Origin: Neoluteolibacter marinus
GTDB taxonomy: Bacteria; Verrucomicrobiota; Verrucomicrobiia; Verrucomicrobiales; Akkermansiaceae
DNA: 64,000 nucleotides
Assembly: GCF_014904755.1 (NCBI RefSeq)
Contig: NZ_JACZFQ010000020.1
Coordinates: 110,707 to 174,706, forward strand
Direction of reading: 5' to 3'
Notes under the pieces: generated by a model
What the model was told of the DNA's origin: nothing
The model's input: the letters and a program-made list of their open reading frames with translations, nothing else
Database searches by the model: none
Part shown: piece by piece, positions 8,428-17,237 of the stretch
Layout: each line of letters starts with the position of its first letter
Position numbering within the stretch: position 1 is the stretch's first letter
Translations under genes and position numbers: made by a program

Positions 8428-9468
8428 CTAGTCCCGGGTCGCCGTCATGAAGCCGCGGTGGGCGATCGTGTCGTGGTAGGGCCCGGGCGTGAAGCCGAGT
8501 CCGGCCAGCATCGTGCCATATTCCGCGGGCGTGTAGCATTTGCCCTGGGTGATGTTCATCAGCAGCGCCGAGTACTCCGCGACCTCGAGCGGGCCGGTCT
8601 TGTCGTCGCGGATGAAGGCGTCGTGGATCACCAGCAGGCCGCCGGCGGGCAGGGCTTGCGCAGCCTTGGCGATCAACGTGCGGGCTTCCGGGAGATCCCA
8701 GTCGTGGAGCATGTTTGAAAGCAGCACGATGTCCGCCTGCGGCCACCCGGCTGCGAACATGTCGGCGGTGACCACCTCGACCCGGTCCTCCAGTCCGTGG
8801 CGGCGGATCTCCGCGCGGGTGATGTCGTCGACCGGCGGTTGCTCCAGGACCGTGGCACTCAATTGCGGATGGGCGGCCACCAGCGTTGCCGAATAGATGC
8901 CCGAACCGCCGGCGACATCGAGCACGCGCCGGCGTTCGCCGAGCAGGGGCGCCAGGCCGGCGGCCAGGGCTTGTCCGAAGGCCATGCCGCGGGAGTTCAT
9001 CAACTCGGTGAACTCCCGGGCGAACGCGGGATCGAGCATCGACTCGTGCCAGTCCTTGCCGTCCCTCTTCGCCTGCCAGTTCCCGGGCTTGCCGGTGGTC
9101 AGCACGCTGAGGAAACCCTGCACGATCGGCGTGTCCCGGATCGGCACGAAGTAGGGGCCGAGAAACCACGGCGAGCCCTTGACCAGGTGCTCGCGGGCCG
9201 TGGCCGTCAGATGGATCGACCCGTCCGGCGATGAGGTCAGGTAGCCGTAGGCGCGGCACAGCGTGAGCAGCACGTCGAGCGGGCGGTCGGCGAACCCGAA
9301 GTGGGTCGCGACGTCGTCCGGCGTGACGCCTTCATGCTCGCCGAGCCAACTGAAGAGATCGAAGTGGAGCAATGCGGCGGCGATCAACTCGGCGGCGAAC
9401 TGGCGGTCGCGGAGTTGGATGATCCCGCCGGGATCGGTGGTGGGGAGGCTGGCGAGCGGTGAGGTCAT
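8428..9468 (-). CDS. O-methyltransferase, COMT/hydroxyneurosporene type
   Basis: The 346-residue protein starts with a winged-helix dimerisation domain (residues about 18-100: AAELIAAALLHFDLFSWLGE ... RPLDVLLTLCRAYGYL). A class I SAM-binding domain follows, with motif I RRVLDVAGGSGIYSATLVA, an acidic motif II in SATVLEQPPVDD and the LLSNMLHDWD segment that carries the general-base histidine in plant COMT relatives. Such enzymes methylate hydroxyl groups of small molecules such as polyketides, carotenoids and phenolics. Here the MFS exporter lies directly upstream (48-base gap) and a metallopeptidase directly downstream, which suggests a small-molecule modification and transport operon. Confidence 0.9.
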   Translation of the reverse strand: MTSPLASLPTTDPGGIIQLRDRQFAAELIAAALLHFDLFSWLGEHEGVTPDDVATHFGFADRPLDVLLTLCRAYGYLTSSPDGSIHLTATAREHLVKGSPWFLGPYFVPIRDTPIVQGFLSVLTTGKPGNWQAKRDGKDWHESMLDPAFAREFTELMNSRGMAFGQALAAGLAPLLGERRRVLDVAGGSGIYSATLVAAHPQLSATVLEQPPVDDITRAEIRRHGLEDRVEVVTADMFAAGWPQADIVLLSNMLHDWDLPEARTLIAKAAQALPAGGLLVIHDAFIRDDKTGPLEVAEYSALLMNITQGKCYTPAEYGTMLAGLGFTPGPYHDTIAHRGFMTATRD

Positions 9469-9516
9469 GGCCTAGGAAAGGCGGGCCCGCACCCGGATTG
9501 TCAAGGGACCAGGCGC

Positions 9517-10809
9517 TCAGGAGCCAACTTGGGAGGCGTCTTGCTTTGCCAGGGCTGGCACCCGCGTCCGCCAGGCGGCCACGGCGAGCAGGGCGACCAC
9601 CCCGGCCATGCCGAAGAACGCCGTCGCGTAGGAGCCGCTGGCTTCGACACACCAGGCGAGCATCAAGGGGCCGGTGGCGGAGGCGAGCACGGTCATCATT
9701 TGCGCGGCTCCCTGGATGCGCCCCAGGTGGCGGCGGCCGTAGGTGGAGCTCCAGAAGCTGAAGAAGATCACGATGATGAACCCGCCGACCACACCCATGA
9801 AAACCGCCCAGACCATGACCTGCCATTCGGCGGTGAGAAAGGGCAGGGCCAGCAGCGCGGCGACCAGCAAGGCCATCGCCAGCGCCATCACCCGGTTCGG
9901 CGCCCAGCGCGCGACCAGCCAGCCGCCGAGGAAGTTGCCTGCCAGCGAGGTGATCGCGGTGACGGCAAGGGCCCGGTGGTAGACCGCCGCCTCGAAGCCC
10001 CGCTCGGCGAGGATCGATTCATTGAACAGTCCGATCCCGGAGACGATCAGGTTGTAGGCGGAACTGGCGGCCGCGAAGATCCAGAATGCCGGGGTCGCGA
10101 GCGCCTCGCGGAAGGTCGCGCCGGTGCCGGCCGATTCCTCGGCCGGGCGCTCCTCGCCCACGAGGCCGCAGGATTCGGGATCGCGGCGCACCAGCAGCAG
10201 GACCGCGGGCAGCAAGGCGAGCAATAGGGAAAGGCCGACCGCGCCCCAGGCGTCGCGCCAGCCGTGCCGGGTGACCAGCCAGCCCACGACCGGGAAGGAA
10301 AGCATGAATCCGACGCTGACCAGCACCGAGTAGGCCGCCATCGCCTGGTTCAAGCGGCGTCCGAACCATTGTCCCACCAGGTTCAAGCTGGCGACCGAGA
10401 GCGCGCTCTGGCCGAGCCCGCGGGTCAGGGCGACCATCAGCAGGAGGATCCAGAACCCGTTGGCACGGGTCATCGCCAGCACCACCAGGCCGAGCAGCGC
10501 GATGATCACCGCCATCACGCTGCGGCTGCCGTGCCGGTCGAGCAACCGGCCGGATCCCAGGCAAAACAGCGAGCCGGCCAGGGTTGCCCAGAGGTTGATT
10601 TGCGCGTAGCCCAGCCGGCTGATCTGGAGATCGCGGAGCAGGGGCTCGGTGATCAGCCCGAGTCCCTGGGTCCTGCCGGGCAAGGTCCCGACCATCGCCG
10701 CAGCGGCCATCGCCATGTTCACCCATCCATAGTAGAACGACGGGCGGATGAGCGAGCGGGGTGAGCGGGTGATCGGGGTGTCCATTTCCGTGCTTTGCAG
10801 GGAGTCCAT
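9517..10809 (-). CDS. Major facilitator superfamily transporter
   Basis: About 430 residues with twelve hydrophobic segments split 6+6 by a charged central loop (residues about 200-225, RRDPESCGLVGEERPAEE). The motif-A-like GRLLDRHGSRSVM follows TM2, and TM1 carries FYYGWVNMAMAAAAM. The overall text is closest to the oxalate/formate and monocarboxylate group of MFS carriers; the substrate cannot be read. I chose the ATG at 10809; an ATG at 10788 is an alternative, and the frame stays open upstream. It is the first gene of the leftward group and is divergent from the esterase at 10908, leaving about 98 bases for both promoters. Confidence 0.85.
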   Translation of the reverse strand: MDSLQSTEMDTPITRSPRSLIRPSFYYGWVNMAMAAAAMVGTLPGRTQGLGLITEPLLRDLQISRLGYAQINLWATLAGSLFCLGSGRLLDRHGSRSVMAVIIALLGLVVLAMTRANGFWILLLMVALTRGLGQSALSVASLNLVGQWFGRRLNQAMAAYSVLVSVGFMLSFPVVGWLVTRHGWRDAWGAVGLSLLLALLPAVLLLVRRDPESCGLVGEERPAEESAGTGATFREALATPAFWIFAAASSAYNLIVSGIGLFNESILAERGFEAAVYHRALAVTAITSLAGNFLGGWLVARWAPNRVMALAMALLVAALLALPFLTAEWQVMVWAVFMGVVGGFIIVIFFSFWSSTYGRRHLGRIQGAAQMMTVLASATGPLMLAWCVEASGSYATAFFGMAGVVALLAVAAWRTRVPALAKQDASQVGS

Positions 10810-10907
10810 GACAGGATCCCGCGCTTGTCGATCCCCGGGGGCGCGGCATGGTTCGTAACTCGCATGGGGTAAGGACAGCACAAGGTCGCCGTGCGAGGTT
10901 TCCGGTC

Positions 10908-11657
10908 ATGATGAAGTCGCTGCTTCCCGCGCTCGCCGTCGCCTTGTCGACGATGGGCCTCCGGTCGCCGGTGCTCGCCGGTGACGCGTCGCCCGCGCCG
11001 GTGCGGCTGGTGGTCATCGGGGACTCCACCGTTTGCAACTATCCGGAGAAACGTCCCGACCGCGGCTGGGGCCAGCTCATCGGAGAGGGTTTCAGGGAAG
11101 GTGCCGTCGAGGTCGTCAACCTCGCCGCCGCCGGGCGGAGCTCGAAGACCTTCATCACCGAAGGCCGTTGGAAGAGGGCCCTCGCGGAGCGCCCGGACTA
11201 TGTGCTGGTCCAGTTCGGCCACAATGACTCGCATGCACCGGACAGACCCGAATCGACGCCGGCCGCCTCGGCCTTCAAGGACTACCTGCGGCAGTACGTC
11301 GCCGAGGCCCGGCAGGCGTCCGCCGTGCCCATCCTGGTCACCCCGCCGGTCCGCCGGACCTTCGGTGCGGACGGGAGGATCCTGGAAAGCGATGCGGCCT
11401 CCGGCCGCGACCTGCGCGCCTATGCCGACGCCATGCAGGAAGTGGGGCGGGAATTGCAAGTGGCGGTCATCGACCTGCACGCCGCGAGCCGCGAGCTGGC
11501 GGAGCGCCTGGGGGCCGATGCCAGCGCGGCGATGGCCTGCAAACGGGGAGATGTCACCCATTTCAACGAGGCCGGCGCACGCGCCATGGCCGGCCTTGTC
11601 CTGAAAGCCTTGCCGGAGGCGGACCCGGGCTTCAAGGCGCTCGTCCGCGATCATTGA
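10908..11657 (+). CDS. Secreted SGNH/GDSL esterase, rhamnogalacturonan acetylesterase-like
   Basis: The signal peptide MMKSLLPALAVALSTMGLRSPVLA is followed by an SGNH hydrolase domain: block I VVIGDSTVCNY (catalytic Ser in GDST), block II Gly in VVNLAAAGRSSKTF, block III Asn in VLVQFGHNDSHA and block V Asp/His in GDVTHFNEAGA. The GDST-N and GHND-S pattern with the KTF segment is typical of carbohydrate-esterase family 12 rhamnogalacturonan acetylesterases, which remove acetyl groups from pectic backbones. The start is at the first of two adjacent ATGs. The gene lies next to the ECF-sigma/LamG regulon but ends before its promoter motif. Confidence 0.9.
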   Translation: MMKSLLPALAVALSTMGLRSPVLAGDASPAPVRLVVIGDSTVCNYPEKRPDRGWGQLIGEGFREGAVEVVNLAAAGRSSKTFITEGRWKRALAERPDYVLVQFGHNDSHAPDRPESTPAASAFKDYLRQYVAEARQASAVPILVTPPVRRTFGADGRILESDAASGRDLRAYADAMQEVGRELQVAVIDLHAASRELAERLGADASAAMACKRGDVTHFNEAGARAMAGLVLKALPEADPGFKALVRDH

Positions 11658-11697
11658 CGCTTGCCTCCGGGGTAAGGAAATCACCGGCAGACCGAAA

Positions 11698-11739
11698 AAA
11701 TCCTGCTAACCCTGTCCGGGTTTTCACATCCCGGAGCGG
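11698..11739 (+). promoter_or_regulatory. Putative ECF-type promoter, copy 1 (upstream of the sigma gene)
   Basis: AAATCCTGCTAACCCT at 11698-11713, an 11-base spacer, CACAT at 11725-11729, 5 bases and AGCGG at 11735-11739. The same words with the same spacings recur at 13860-13901 before the PEP-CTERM LamG gene. Conserved blocks separated by unconserved fixed-length spacers are what a sigma-factor recognition site should look like. The GCTAAC block may be the -35 and CACAT the -10 region, but no transcription start has been mapped. Autoregulation of the sigma gene is inferred. Confidence 0.6.
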
Positions 11740-11745
11740 GAGATT

Positions 11746-12279
11746 TTGGAACAGGAACCCGACAGTGTTTTCGTCAAGCTGCTGACCGACCATCAGTCGA
11801 TCATCCGCTCGTTCGTGATTTCGTTGCTGCCGGGAGCCCCGGGGGTGGACGACGTGATCCAGGAAACCAACGTGCTGCTGTGGAAACGGCGCGAGACCTT
11901 CGAGCCCGGAACCAACTTCAAGGCCTGGGCGCTGACGACCGCCCGCTACCAGGCGATGACCTACTGCTGGATCCTCAAGAAGCGGCGCTGGGTGACCCTC
12001 GACGATGACGTGGCCGAGCTGGTGGCTTCCGAGATGGAGGAGAAGCTCGACCGGCTGATGGTTGAGAAGCGGATCGAGGCCCTGCGGAGCTGCATCGAAG
12101 AGGTGCGGCCCGACGACCGCGAGCTGCTGATGCAGCGCTACTGGCACAAGACGCGGCTGCAGGACTTCGCGGTGATCCACGGCCGTTCGATGAATGGTTT
12201 GAAAGTCCAGCTGTTCCGCCTTCGCTCCGCGCTCAAGCGCTGTATCATCGCGAAAACCGGCAAGCGCTGCCCCTCATGA
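11746..12279 (+). CDS. ECF RNA polymerase sigma factor, Rhodopirellula/Verrucomicrobium type
   Basis: The 177-residue protein contains sigma region 2 (DHQSIIRSFVISLL ... GVDDVIQETNVLLWKRRETF, then FKAWALTTARYQAMTYC) and region 4 (residues about 115-170, IEEVRPDDRELLMQRYWHK ... FAVIHGRSMNGLKVQLFRLRSALKRC). The text matches the family of small sigma factors expanded in Planctomycetes and Verrucomicrobia. The predicted start is TTG at 11746, preceded by GGAGCGGGAG; no upstream ATG gives a better frame. Its stop overlaps the ATG of the FecR-LamG gene (ATGA), so the pair is translationally coupled as in sigma/anti-sigma operons. A promoter-like motif lies immediately upstream. Confidence 0.9.
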   Translation: MEQEPDSVFVKLLTDHQSIIRSFVISLLPGAPGVDDVIQETNVLLWKRRETFEPGTNFKAWALTTARYQAMTYCWILKKRRWVTLDDDVAELVASEMEEKLDRLMVEKRIEALRSCIEEVRPDDRELLMQRYWHKTRLQDFAVIHGRSMNGLKVQLFRLRSALKRCIIAKTGKRCPS

Positions 12280-13835
12280 CCCCCCGCAAGCCCAGCCCCC
12301 GCCAACTCGAACAGCTCTTCCAGGACCTGGAAGACGGTGCGATCTCGGCGGAGGACCACGCCTGGCTGATGGACTTGCTCCGGCACGATCCCGAGGTCCG
12401 CGAGGCCTATTGCCTCGATCACATGGTGCTCGCCCACGGCCTGCACGAACTCGCCGAATTCTGGGGGTCCGAGCGGGAGCAACCCGGCGTGGAGCCGGTT
12501 GAGGAACGCAGGCGGCGCAGTTGGCGGACTTCGTTTTTCGCGGCGGCGGCATTGGTCGCCCTGCTCGCCGTCGCAGGCAGTCTCATTACTATCCATTCCC
12601 GGCGGCTTCCCCCTTCCACCGTCACTGCCGGAGTCCAATCGGCGTGGCGCTTCGAGTCGGGCGGCCTCGGCGAGGACGGGAGTTTCCTCCCGAGCACGCG
12701 GGTGCAGGTCGAGCATGGCACGGTCGAGATCATGACCCGCCACCGCAGCCGGATGGTGGTGGAGGGACCGGCGATCATTGAAATCCACAATCCGGTGCTC
12801 GTGTCGCTTCTGCGCGGCAAGGGGTGGTTCGACGTCGCGGAAGACGATATCGGGTTCACGGTCCTCACCGAGCGGGCGAGGGTGGTGGATCTCGGCACCC
12901 GCTTCGGGGTGGCGAGCTCACGGGCATCCGACCGGGTGCAGGTCGACTCCGGGAAGGTCCGGGTGGAGTCCCGCTTCCCCGGGGTGCCGTCCCGCGAGCT
13001 GGGTGTCGGAGAGGCCGCTGAGACCGATCCGGTCGGCCGAAGCAAGCCGGTGCCTTTTGATGGAGGGGTGTTCCTGCGCGAGCTTCCAAGGAAGCTCGTG
13101 GCCATCCATTGGAGCTTCGACGAGACGACCGACGGGGCGTTCCCTTCCAGTGCCGAGGGTTTGGACCCCGAGCCGGTGGAGGTGCTCGGCCTCGATGGGA
13201 AGGTGGTCAAGCCGCGCCTGGAAAAGGGCCGCTTCGGTGAAGCCCTCGACCTCACCGAGCCCGGCCGCTACGGCAAGTCTCGGTTCCCGGGGATCTCCGG
13301 GTCGGGTGCGCGCACGATCGCCTTCTGGTTCAGGGGCAGTCCGATTGTCCGCCGACAGAACGTGAGGCGGGAGAGCTACACGCCACCGATCGTGTTGTGG
13401 GGCGATCCGTCCGTGGAAGGTGGCTACTGGAGCCTGCGGGCCCATTGCGTCGGCGGGATCATTGGCACCCAGTGGGGATGGGACGGATACAAGACCGGGG
13501 GGGTGATCGGCTCGCGGGATATTCACGACGGGGGCTGGCATCATCTGGCCAGCGTGTTCACCGGCATGCATGACAAGGACGGCAGCCCGGAAGTCATCCA
13601 CTACATCGACGGTGAACCGATGAAAACCACCGGGGCGATTCTTGCGACCGGCATCAACACCCTGTCGGGGGACGACGGTGCGGGTGGACTGCGGCTGGCG
13701 TTCGATCCCTACCGCAACACGGGTGCCGCGACCGTGCCGGTAAGCCTCGACGAATTGTATGTGGTCCGCGCCGCGCTTGATGCGGAGCAGATCGGGGTGC
13801 TGTTCCGCGAGAACAGGCTGGAAACCCGTGACTGA
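12276..13835 (+). CDS. FecR-type anti-sigma regulator fused to a LamG domain
   Basis: The 519-residue membrane protein has a cytoplasmic N-terminal region (residues about 1-85, LEQLFQDLEDGAISAEDHAWLMDLL), which is the usual sigma-binding part of FecR-like anti-sigma factors. One transmembrane helix follows a basic stretch (RRRRSWRTSFFAAAALVALL). The FecR domain is at about 115-260 (TRVQVEHGTVEIMTRHRSRMVVEGPAIIEI ... FTVLTERARVVDLGTRFGV). The C-terminal half is a concanavalin-like LamG domain (RTIAFWFRG, GWHHLASVFTG, HYIDGEPMKTTGAI, VSLDELYVVRAAL). It probably senses an extracellular glycan or protein through LamG and holds the sigma factor through its N-terminus. It overlaps the sigma gene by 4 bases. 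Confidence 0.88.
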   Translation: MTPRKPSPRQLEQLFQDLEDGAISAEDHAWLMDLLRHDPEVREAYCLDHMVLAHGLHELAEFWGSEREQPGVEPVEERRRRSWRTSFFAAAALVALLAVAGSLITIHSRRLPPSTVTAGVQSAWRFESGGLGEDGSFLPSTRVQVEHGTVEIMTRHRSRMVVEGPAIIEIHNPVLVSLLRGKGWFDVAEDDIGFTVLTERARVVDLGTRFGVASSRASDRVQVDSGKVRVESRFPGVPSRELGVGEAAETDPVGRSKPVPFDGGVFLRELPRKLVAIHWSFDETTDGAFPSSAEGLDPEPVEVLGLDGKVVKPRLEKGRFGEALDLTEPGRYGKSRFPGISGSGARTIAFWFRGSPIVRRQNVRRESYTPPIVLWGDPSVEGGYWSLRAHCVGGIIGTQWGWDGYKTGGVIGSRDIHDGGWHHLASVFTGMHDKDGSPEVIHYIDGEPMKTTGAILATGINTLSGDDGAGGLRLAFDPYRNTGAATVPVSLDELYVVRAALDAEQIGVLFRENRLETRD

Positions 13836-13859
13836 AGGATGCTCCGGAACTTTTCCGGG

Positions 13860-13901
13860 AAATCCGGCTAACCCTTCGCTTGGGCTCACATAGAGCAGCG
13901 G
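13860..13901 (+). promoter_or_regulatory. Putative ECF-type promoter, copy 2 (upstream of the LamG gene)
   Basis: AAATCCGGCTAACCCT at 13860-13875, an 11-base spacer, CACAT at 13887-13891, 5 bases and AGCGG at 13897-13901. It differs from the copy at 11698 by one base in the first block, while the spacers are unrelated. It lies 42 bases before the ATG of the PEP-CTERM LamG protein, giving the downstream gene its own promoter under the same sigma factor. Confidence 0.6.
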
Positions 13902-13942
13902 TTGGTCCCTCGACCGCCGGCCACTCGAAAACCCAAGCAACC

Positions 13943-14716
13943 ATGAAGAACATCGTCGCAGGCCTTGCCGGCCTGATCCTCGGCCAGACGGCGCATGCCG
14001 CCGTATTCGCCCACTACTCGTTCGATTCCGGCTTCACCGACTCCTCCGGCAACGGCAGGGACGGAACCCTGGTGGATGTCGGGACCACCGGCAACAGTGC
14101 CATCACCAGCACCGCGGGCGACTACGCCTTCGGCGGCGGTGCCATGAGCTTCAGCAGCGATCGCGACTACGTGGACATCCCGATGGCCACCTTCTCTTCC
14201 GGCACGCCGTACACCATCGCCTTCTGGGCCCGCAAGGCGGCCGGCGATTCGGGGCAGAGCGCCGACTTCGACATGGTGATCGGCGACCGCAGCAACTCGA
14301 ACTTCTTCATCGCCCTCAACGACGTGACCGGCACCGGCATGCGCTGGCGGAGCTCGTCCAGCGCGGCTGAAAGACAGGCCGACTTCGGGGTCGCGAAGGA
14401 CTACGAATGGCACCATTACGCGATCGTCGCGTCGGGAACCACGATCTCCCTCTACTACGACGGCGCGTTTTTCGGGTCCGATTCCGGGAACCAGACCGGC
14501 TTCCAGTTCAACACCATCGGGGAGGCCTATCTCGGCACGTCCGATTTCGATTTCCACGGCGAGATCGACGAGGTCTGGGTCTTCGACGAGGCGCTGGGTG
14601 GAACCGAGTTGTCGAACCTGCGGGACTTCAATTCGACCGTGCCCGAGCCTGCGGCGGCGGTGCTGTCTGCCATCGGTGTGATCTCCCTGCTGCGCCGCCG
14701 CCGCGGGTCGAACTGA
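13943..14716 (+). CDS. LamG-domain protein with PEP-CTERM sorting signal
   Basis: A 257-residue exported protein. Signal peptide MKNIVAGLAGLILGQTAHA leads into one LamG/concanavalin-like domain (HYSFDSGFTDSSGNGRDG, TPYTIAFWARK, EWHHYAIVASGTT, FHGEIDEVWVFDEAL). It ends in a PEP-CTERM anchor: VPEPAAAVLSAIGVISLL followed by RRRRG. PEP-CTERM proteins are processed by exosortase and surface-displayed or released; no exosortase gene is in the window. It has its own copy of the promoter motif, and the next gene carries a near-copy of this LamG domain, so it belongs to the sigma/FecR regulon and is itself a paralogue. Confidence 0.92.
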   Translation: MKNIVAGLAGLILGQTAHAAVFAHYSFDSGFTDSSGNGRDGTLVDVGTTGNSAITSTAGDYAFGGGAMSFSSDRDYVDIPMATFSSGTPYTIAFWARKAAGDSGQSADFDMVIGDRSNSNFFIALNDVTGTGMRWRSSSSAAERQADFGVAKDYEWHHYAIVASGTTISLYYDGAFFGSDSGNQTGFQFNTIGEAYLGTSDFDFHGEIDEVWVFDEALGGTELSNLRDFNSTVPEPAAAVLSAIGVISLLRRRRGSN

Positions 14717-14738
14717 GGGCAACCCAACCTTGAAACCC

Positions 14739-17192
14739 ATGAAAAACTTCCACTATCCGCTTTGTGCCTGCCTGCTGCTGCCCTTCACCGCCTCGGCAGG
14801 GGTCTGGGCCCACTATCCCTTCGACTCGAATTTTTACGACGAGTCTGGTAATTTCCGAGACGGCATCCTGATCGACAACGGGACCACGGAAAACAGCGGC
14901 ATCATCGGTACTCCGGGCGACTTCAAGTTCGGGACCGGGGCGATGAATTTCAGCGCCGACCGCGACTACCTCGACATCCCGTCGAAGACCTTCGGGTCGG
15001 GCGTTCCCTATACGGTCGCGTTCTGGGCCCGCAAGGCCTCGGGCGACGCGGGGCAGGCGGCGGATTGGGACATGGTCATCGGCCAGCGCGACAATTCGAA
15101 CTTTTTCATCGCGCTGAACGACGTGACCGGCACCGGCATGCGCTGGCGGAGTTCGTCCAACGCCATCGAGCGGCAGGCGGACTTCGGGGTCGCGAAGGAC
15201 TACGAGTGGCATCACTACGCGATCGTCGCCGCGGGAACGACGGTCACCGTCTATCTCGATGGAGCGTTCCACTCCTCGGCGACGGGGAAGCAGACCGGGA
15301 TCATCCTCGACACCATCGGCGATGCCTATTCCGCGGGCTCGGACTTCGACTTCCACGGCCAGATCGACGAGATGTGGATCTTCGACGAGGCGCTGGGTGC
15401 CGATTCGATCGCCTCGCTCCACGCGACCAACAACGCCTATGCCGCGCCGCCCTTTGCCGGCTTTCACCATCGCTACGACGACGGCTTCACCGATAGCAGT
15501 GCCGCCGGCAACGACGGTACCGCGGAAGGGGCGGCGGCCGTCACCACCGACCCGGGCGCTCTGGCCACGGGAGGCGGCGCGCTGGCGCTCGACGGGGCGG
15601 ACAGCTCCCGCGTGCTGCTTGCCAGCCCGGGTGCCTTCCTGCCCGACCACGCCTGGACGGTCGCCTGGTGGGCGCGGCGCGGGGAAACCGGCGGCAGCCA
15701 GGGGATGGTCATGGGCCGGGCCGAAACGACCTCGGACTTCATCTGGCTCAACGACGGCTTCGATGGCTTGCGCTTCCGTTCGTCGAGCGGTGAAACCCAC
15801 GACCTGGCGGCACCGAAGGACATGGAACTCCATCACTACGCCCTGGTGGCGGACGGTGCCGGTGGGCTTGCTTACTATCTGGACGGCGAGCCGGCGGGCA
15901 CGAGCAACGGCGACACCTCGTTTTACATCGATTCCGTCGGCAAGGCCTATCCGAACTCAACGTTCCCCTACAACTTCAACGGCTCCCTCGACGAGATCCA
16001 CGTGATGCCGACCGCGCTGGGCGAGATCCAGGTCGCGCAACTCTACGATGCCGAGAAGCCGGGTGCCGTGGCCCCGACCATCGACCGGGTCCGGGTGGTG
16101 CTGCTGGGAGGCCAGTCGAACGCCGACGGGCGGGCCGCGGTCAGCGGCTTGCCGACCTCGCCGGTCAACCTCCAGCTGACCCAGGCGGACGTCGACTTTT
16201 TCCACAAGGTGGAGGGCGGGACGGCGACCCTCGGCAGCTTGCAGCCCGGGCTGAGCGAGTCGTCGCAGTTCGGACCGGAAATCACCCTCGGCCGGAAGCT
16301 GGCGGATCTCTGGGCCCACGAGAACAACACCCGGATGGCGATCATCAAGTACGCCAACGGCGGGACCAATCTCGCGGTGCAGTGGAAGGGCGGGGGGGAT
16401 GCCACCACCACCGGCGACGGCGCGGAATACGTCACTTTCCAACAGACGGTCACCGCCGGTCTCGCCGCCTTGGCATCGGCTCATCCCGGGGCCGTGATCG
16501 ATCTCCAGGGAATGGTCTGGATGCAGGGCGAGTCGGATGCAGTCGCGGCGTATGCCGGATCCTATCAGGCGAACCTCACCACATTCATCGCGGATGTCCG
16601 CGCCACCTACGGGTCCGGCCTGCCGTTCGTCATTGCCCGGCTTTCGAGCGGCCAAACCAACCTGAATGCCACCTACCTGGGGCAGGTTCGTGCGGCCCAG
16701 GATGCCGTTGCCGCGGCGGACCCGCGGACCTCGATCCTCGACACGGACGGCTTCGGACTCGGCGGGGACAACCTGCACTTCGACGCCAGCGGCCAGCAGT
16801 CGATGGGGCTCGGTTTCGCGACGCAAGCCGCCTATCTGGAGTGGGTGATCGACACCTTTCCGCCGGCGGACATCGATGCCGGCCTGGCCGAGCCCGGGGC
16901 TGATCGCGATGGCGACGGGGTCTCGAATTGGGACGAGTTCCTCGGCGGGACGGATGCCTTGTCCGCGCTGTCCCGTTTCGATGCCTCGTTCATCATGAGC
17001 GGGCCCGACAGCGGGGAGATCTCCTATCCCTCGTCCGGTGGCCGCAGCTATCGTGTCGAGCAGCTGGCGGTTCCGGGGTCGACCTGGAACATGGTCCTGC
17101 CGGTTCTCCGCGGCACCGGTTCCACCGTGCACCGGACGATCGATGCCTCGGCCTCCCGCGGTATCTTCCGGGTGCGGGCGGATCTGCCCTGA
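14739..17192 (+). CDS. Two LamG domains plus sialate O-acetylesterase (SASA) domain
   Basis: An 817-residue secreted protein. The signal peptide MKNFHYPLCACLLLPFTASA is followed by LamG 1 (residues about 20-230, near-identical in parts to the preceding gene) and LamG 2 (about 245-440). The SASA/SGNH esterase domain (about 450-710) carries VVLLGGQSNADGRA with the nucleophile Ser, a GMVWMQGESDA segment and DNLHFDASGQQSMG with the terminal His. It ends with a calcium-binding-type DRDGDGVSNWDEFLGGTD repeat and a small beta domain. SASA enzymes remove acetyl groups from glycans. The start is the ATG at 14739, 22 bases after the previous stop, so the two are co-transcribed. No anchoring signal is visible, so it is probably released or held by its LamG domains. 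Confidence 0.9.
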   Translation: MKNFHYPLCACLLLPFTASAGVWAHYPFDSNFYDESGNFRDGILIDNGTTENSGIIGTPGDFKFGTGAMNFSADRDYLDIPSKTFGSGVPYTVAFWARKASGDAGQAADWDMVIGQRDNSNFFIALNDVTGTGMRWRSSSNAIERQADFGVAKDYEWHHYAIVAAGTTVTVYLDGAFHSSATGKQTGIILDTIGDAYSAGSDFDFHGQIDEMWIFDEALGADSIASLHATNNAYAAPPFAGFHHRYDDGFTDSSAAGNDGTAEGAAAVTTDPGALATGGGALALDGADSSRVLLASPGAFLPDHAWTVAWWARRGETGGSQGMVMGRAETTSDFIWLNDGFDGLRFRSSSGETHDLAAPKDMELHHYALVADGAGGLAYYLDGEPAGTSNGDTSFYIDSVGKAYPNSTFPYNFNGSLDEIHVMPTALGEIQVAQLYDAEKPGAVAPTIDRVRVVLLGGQSNADGRAAVSGLPTSPVNLQLTQADVDFFHKVEGGTATLGSLQPGLSESSQFGPEITLGRKLADLWAHENNTRMAIIKYANGGTNLAVQWKGGGDATTTGDGAEYVTFQQTVTAGLAALASAHPGAVIDLQGMVWMQGESDAVAAYAGSYQANLTTFIADVRATYGSGLPFVIARLSSGQTNLNATYLGQVRAAQDAVAAADPRTSILDTDGFGLGGDNLHFDASGQQSMGLGFATQAAYLEWVIDTFPPADIDAGLAEPGADRDGDGVSNWDEFLGGTDALSALSRFDASFIMSGPDSGEISYPSSGGRSYRVEQLAVPGSTWNMVLPVLRGTGSTVHRTIDASASRGIFRVRADLP

Positions 17193-17237
17193 TCCGGCCG
17201 GGGGCCCCTTGGGATTGATTTGACCGAACCATGGTTC

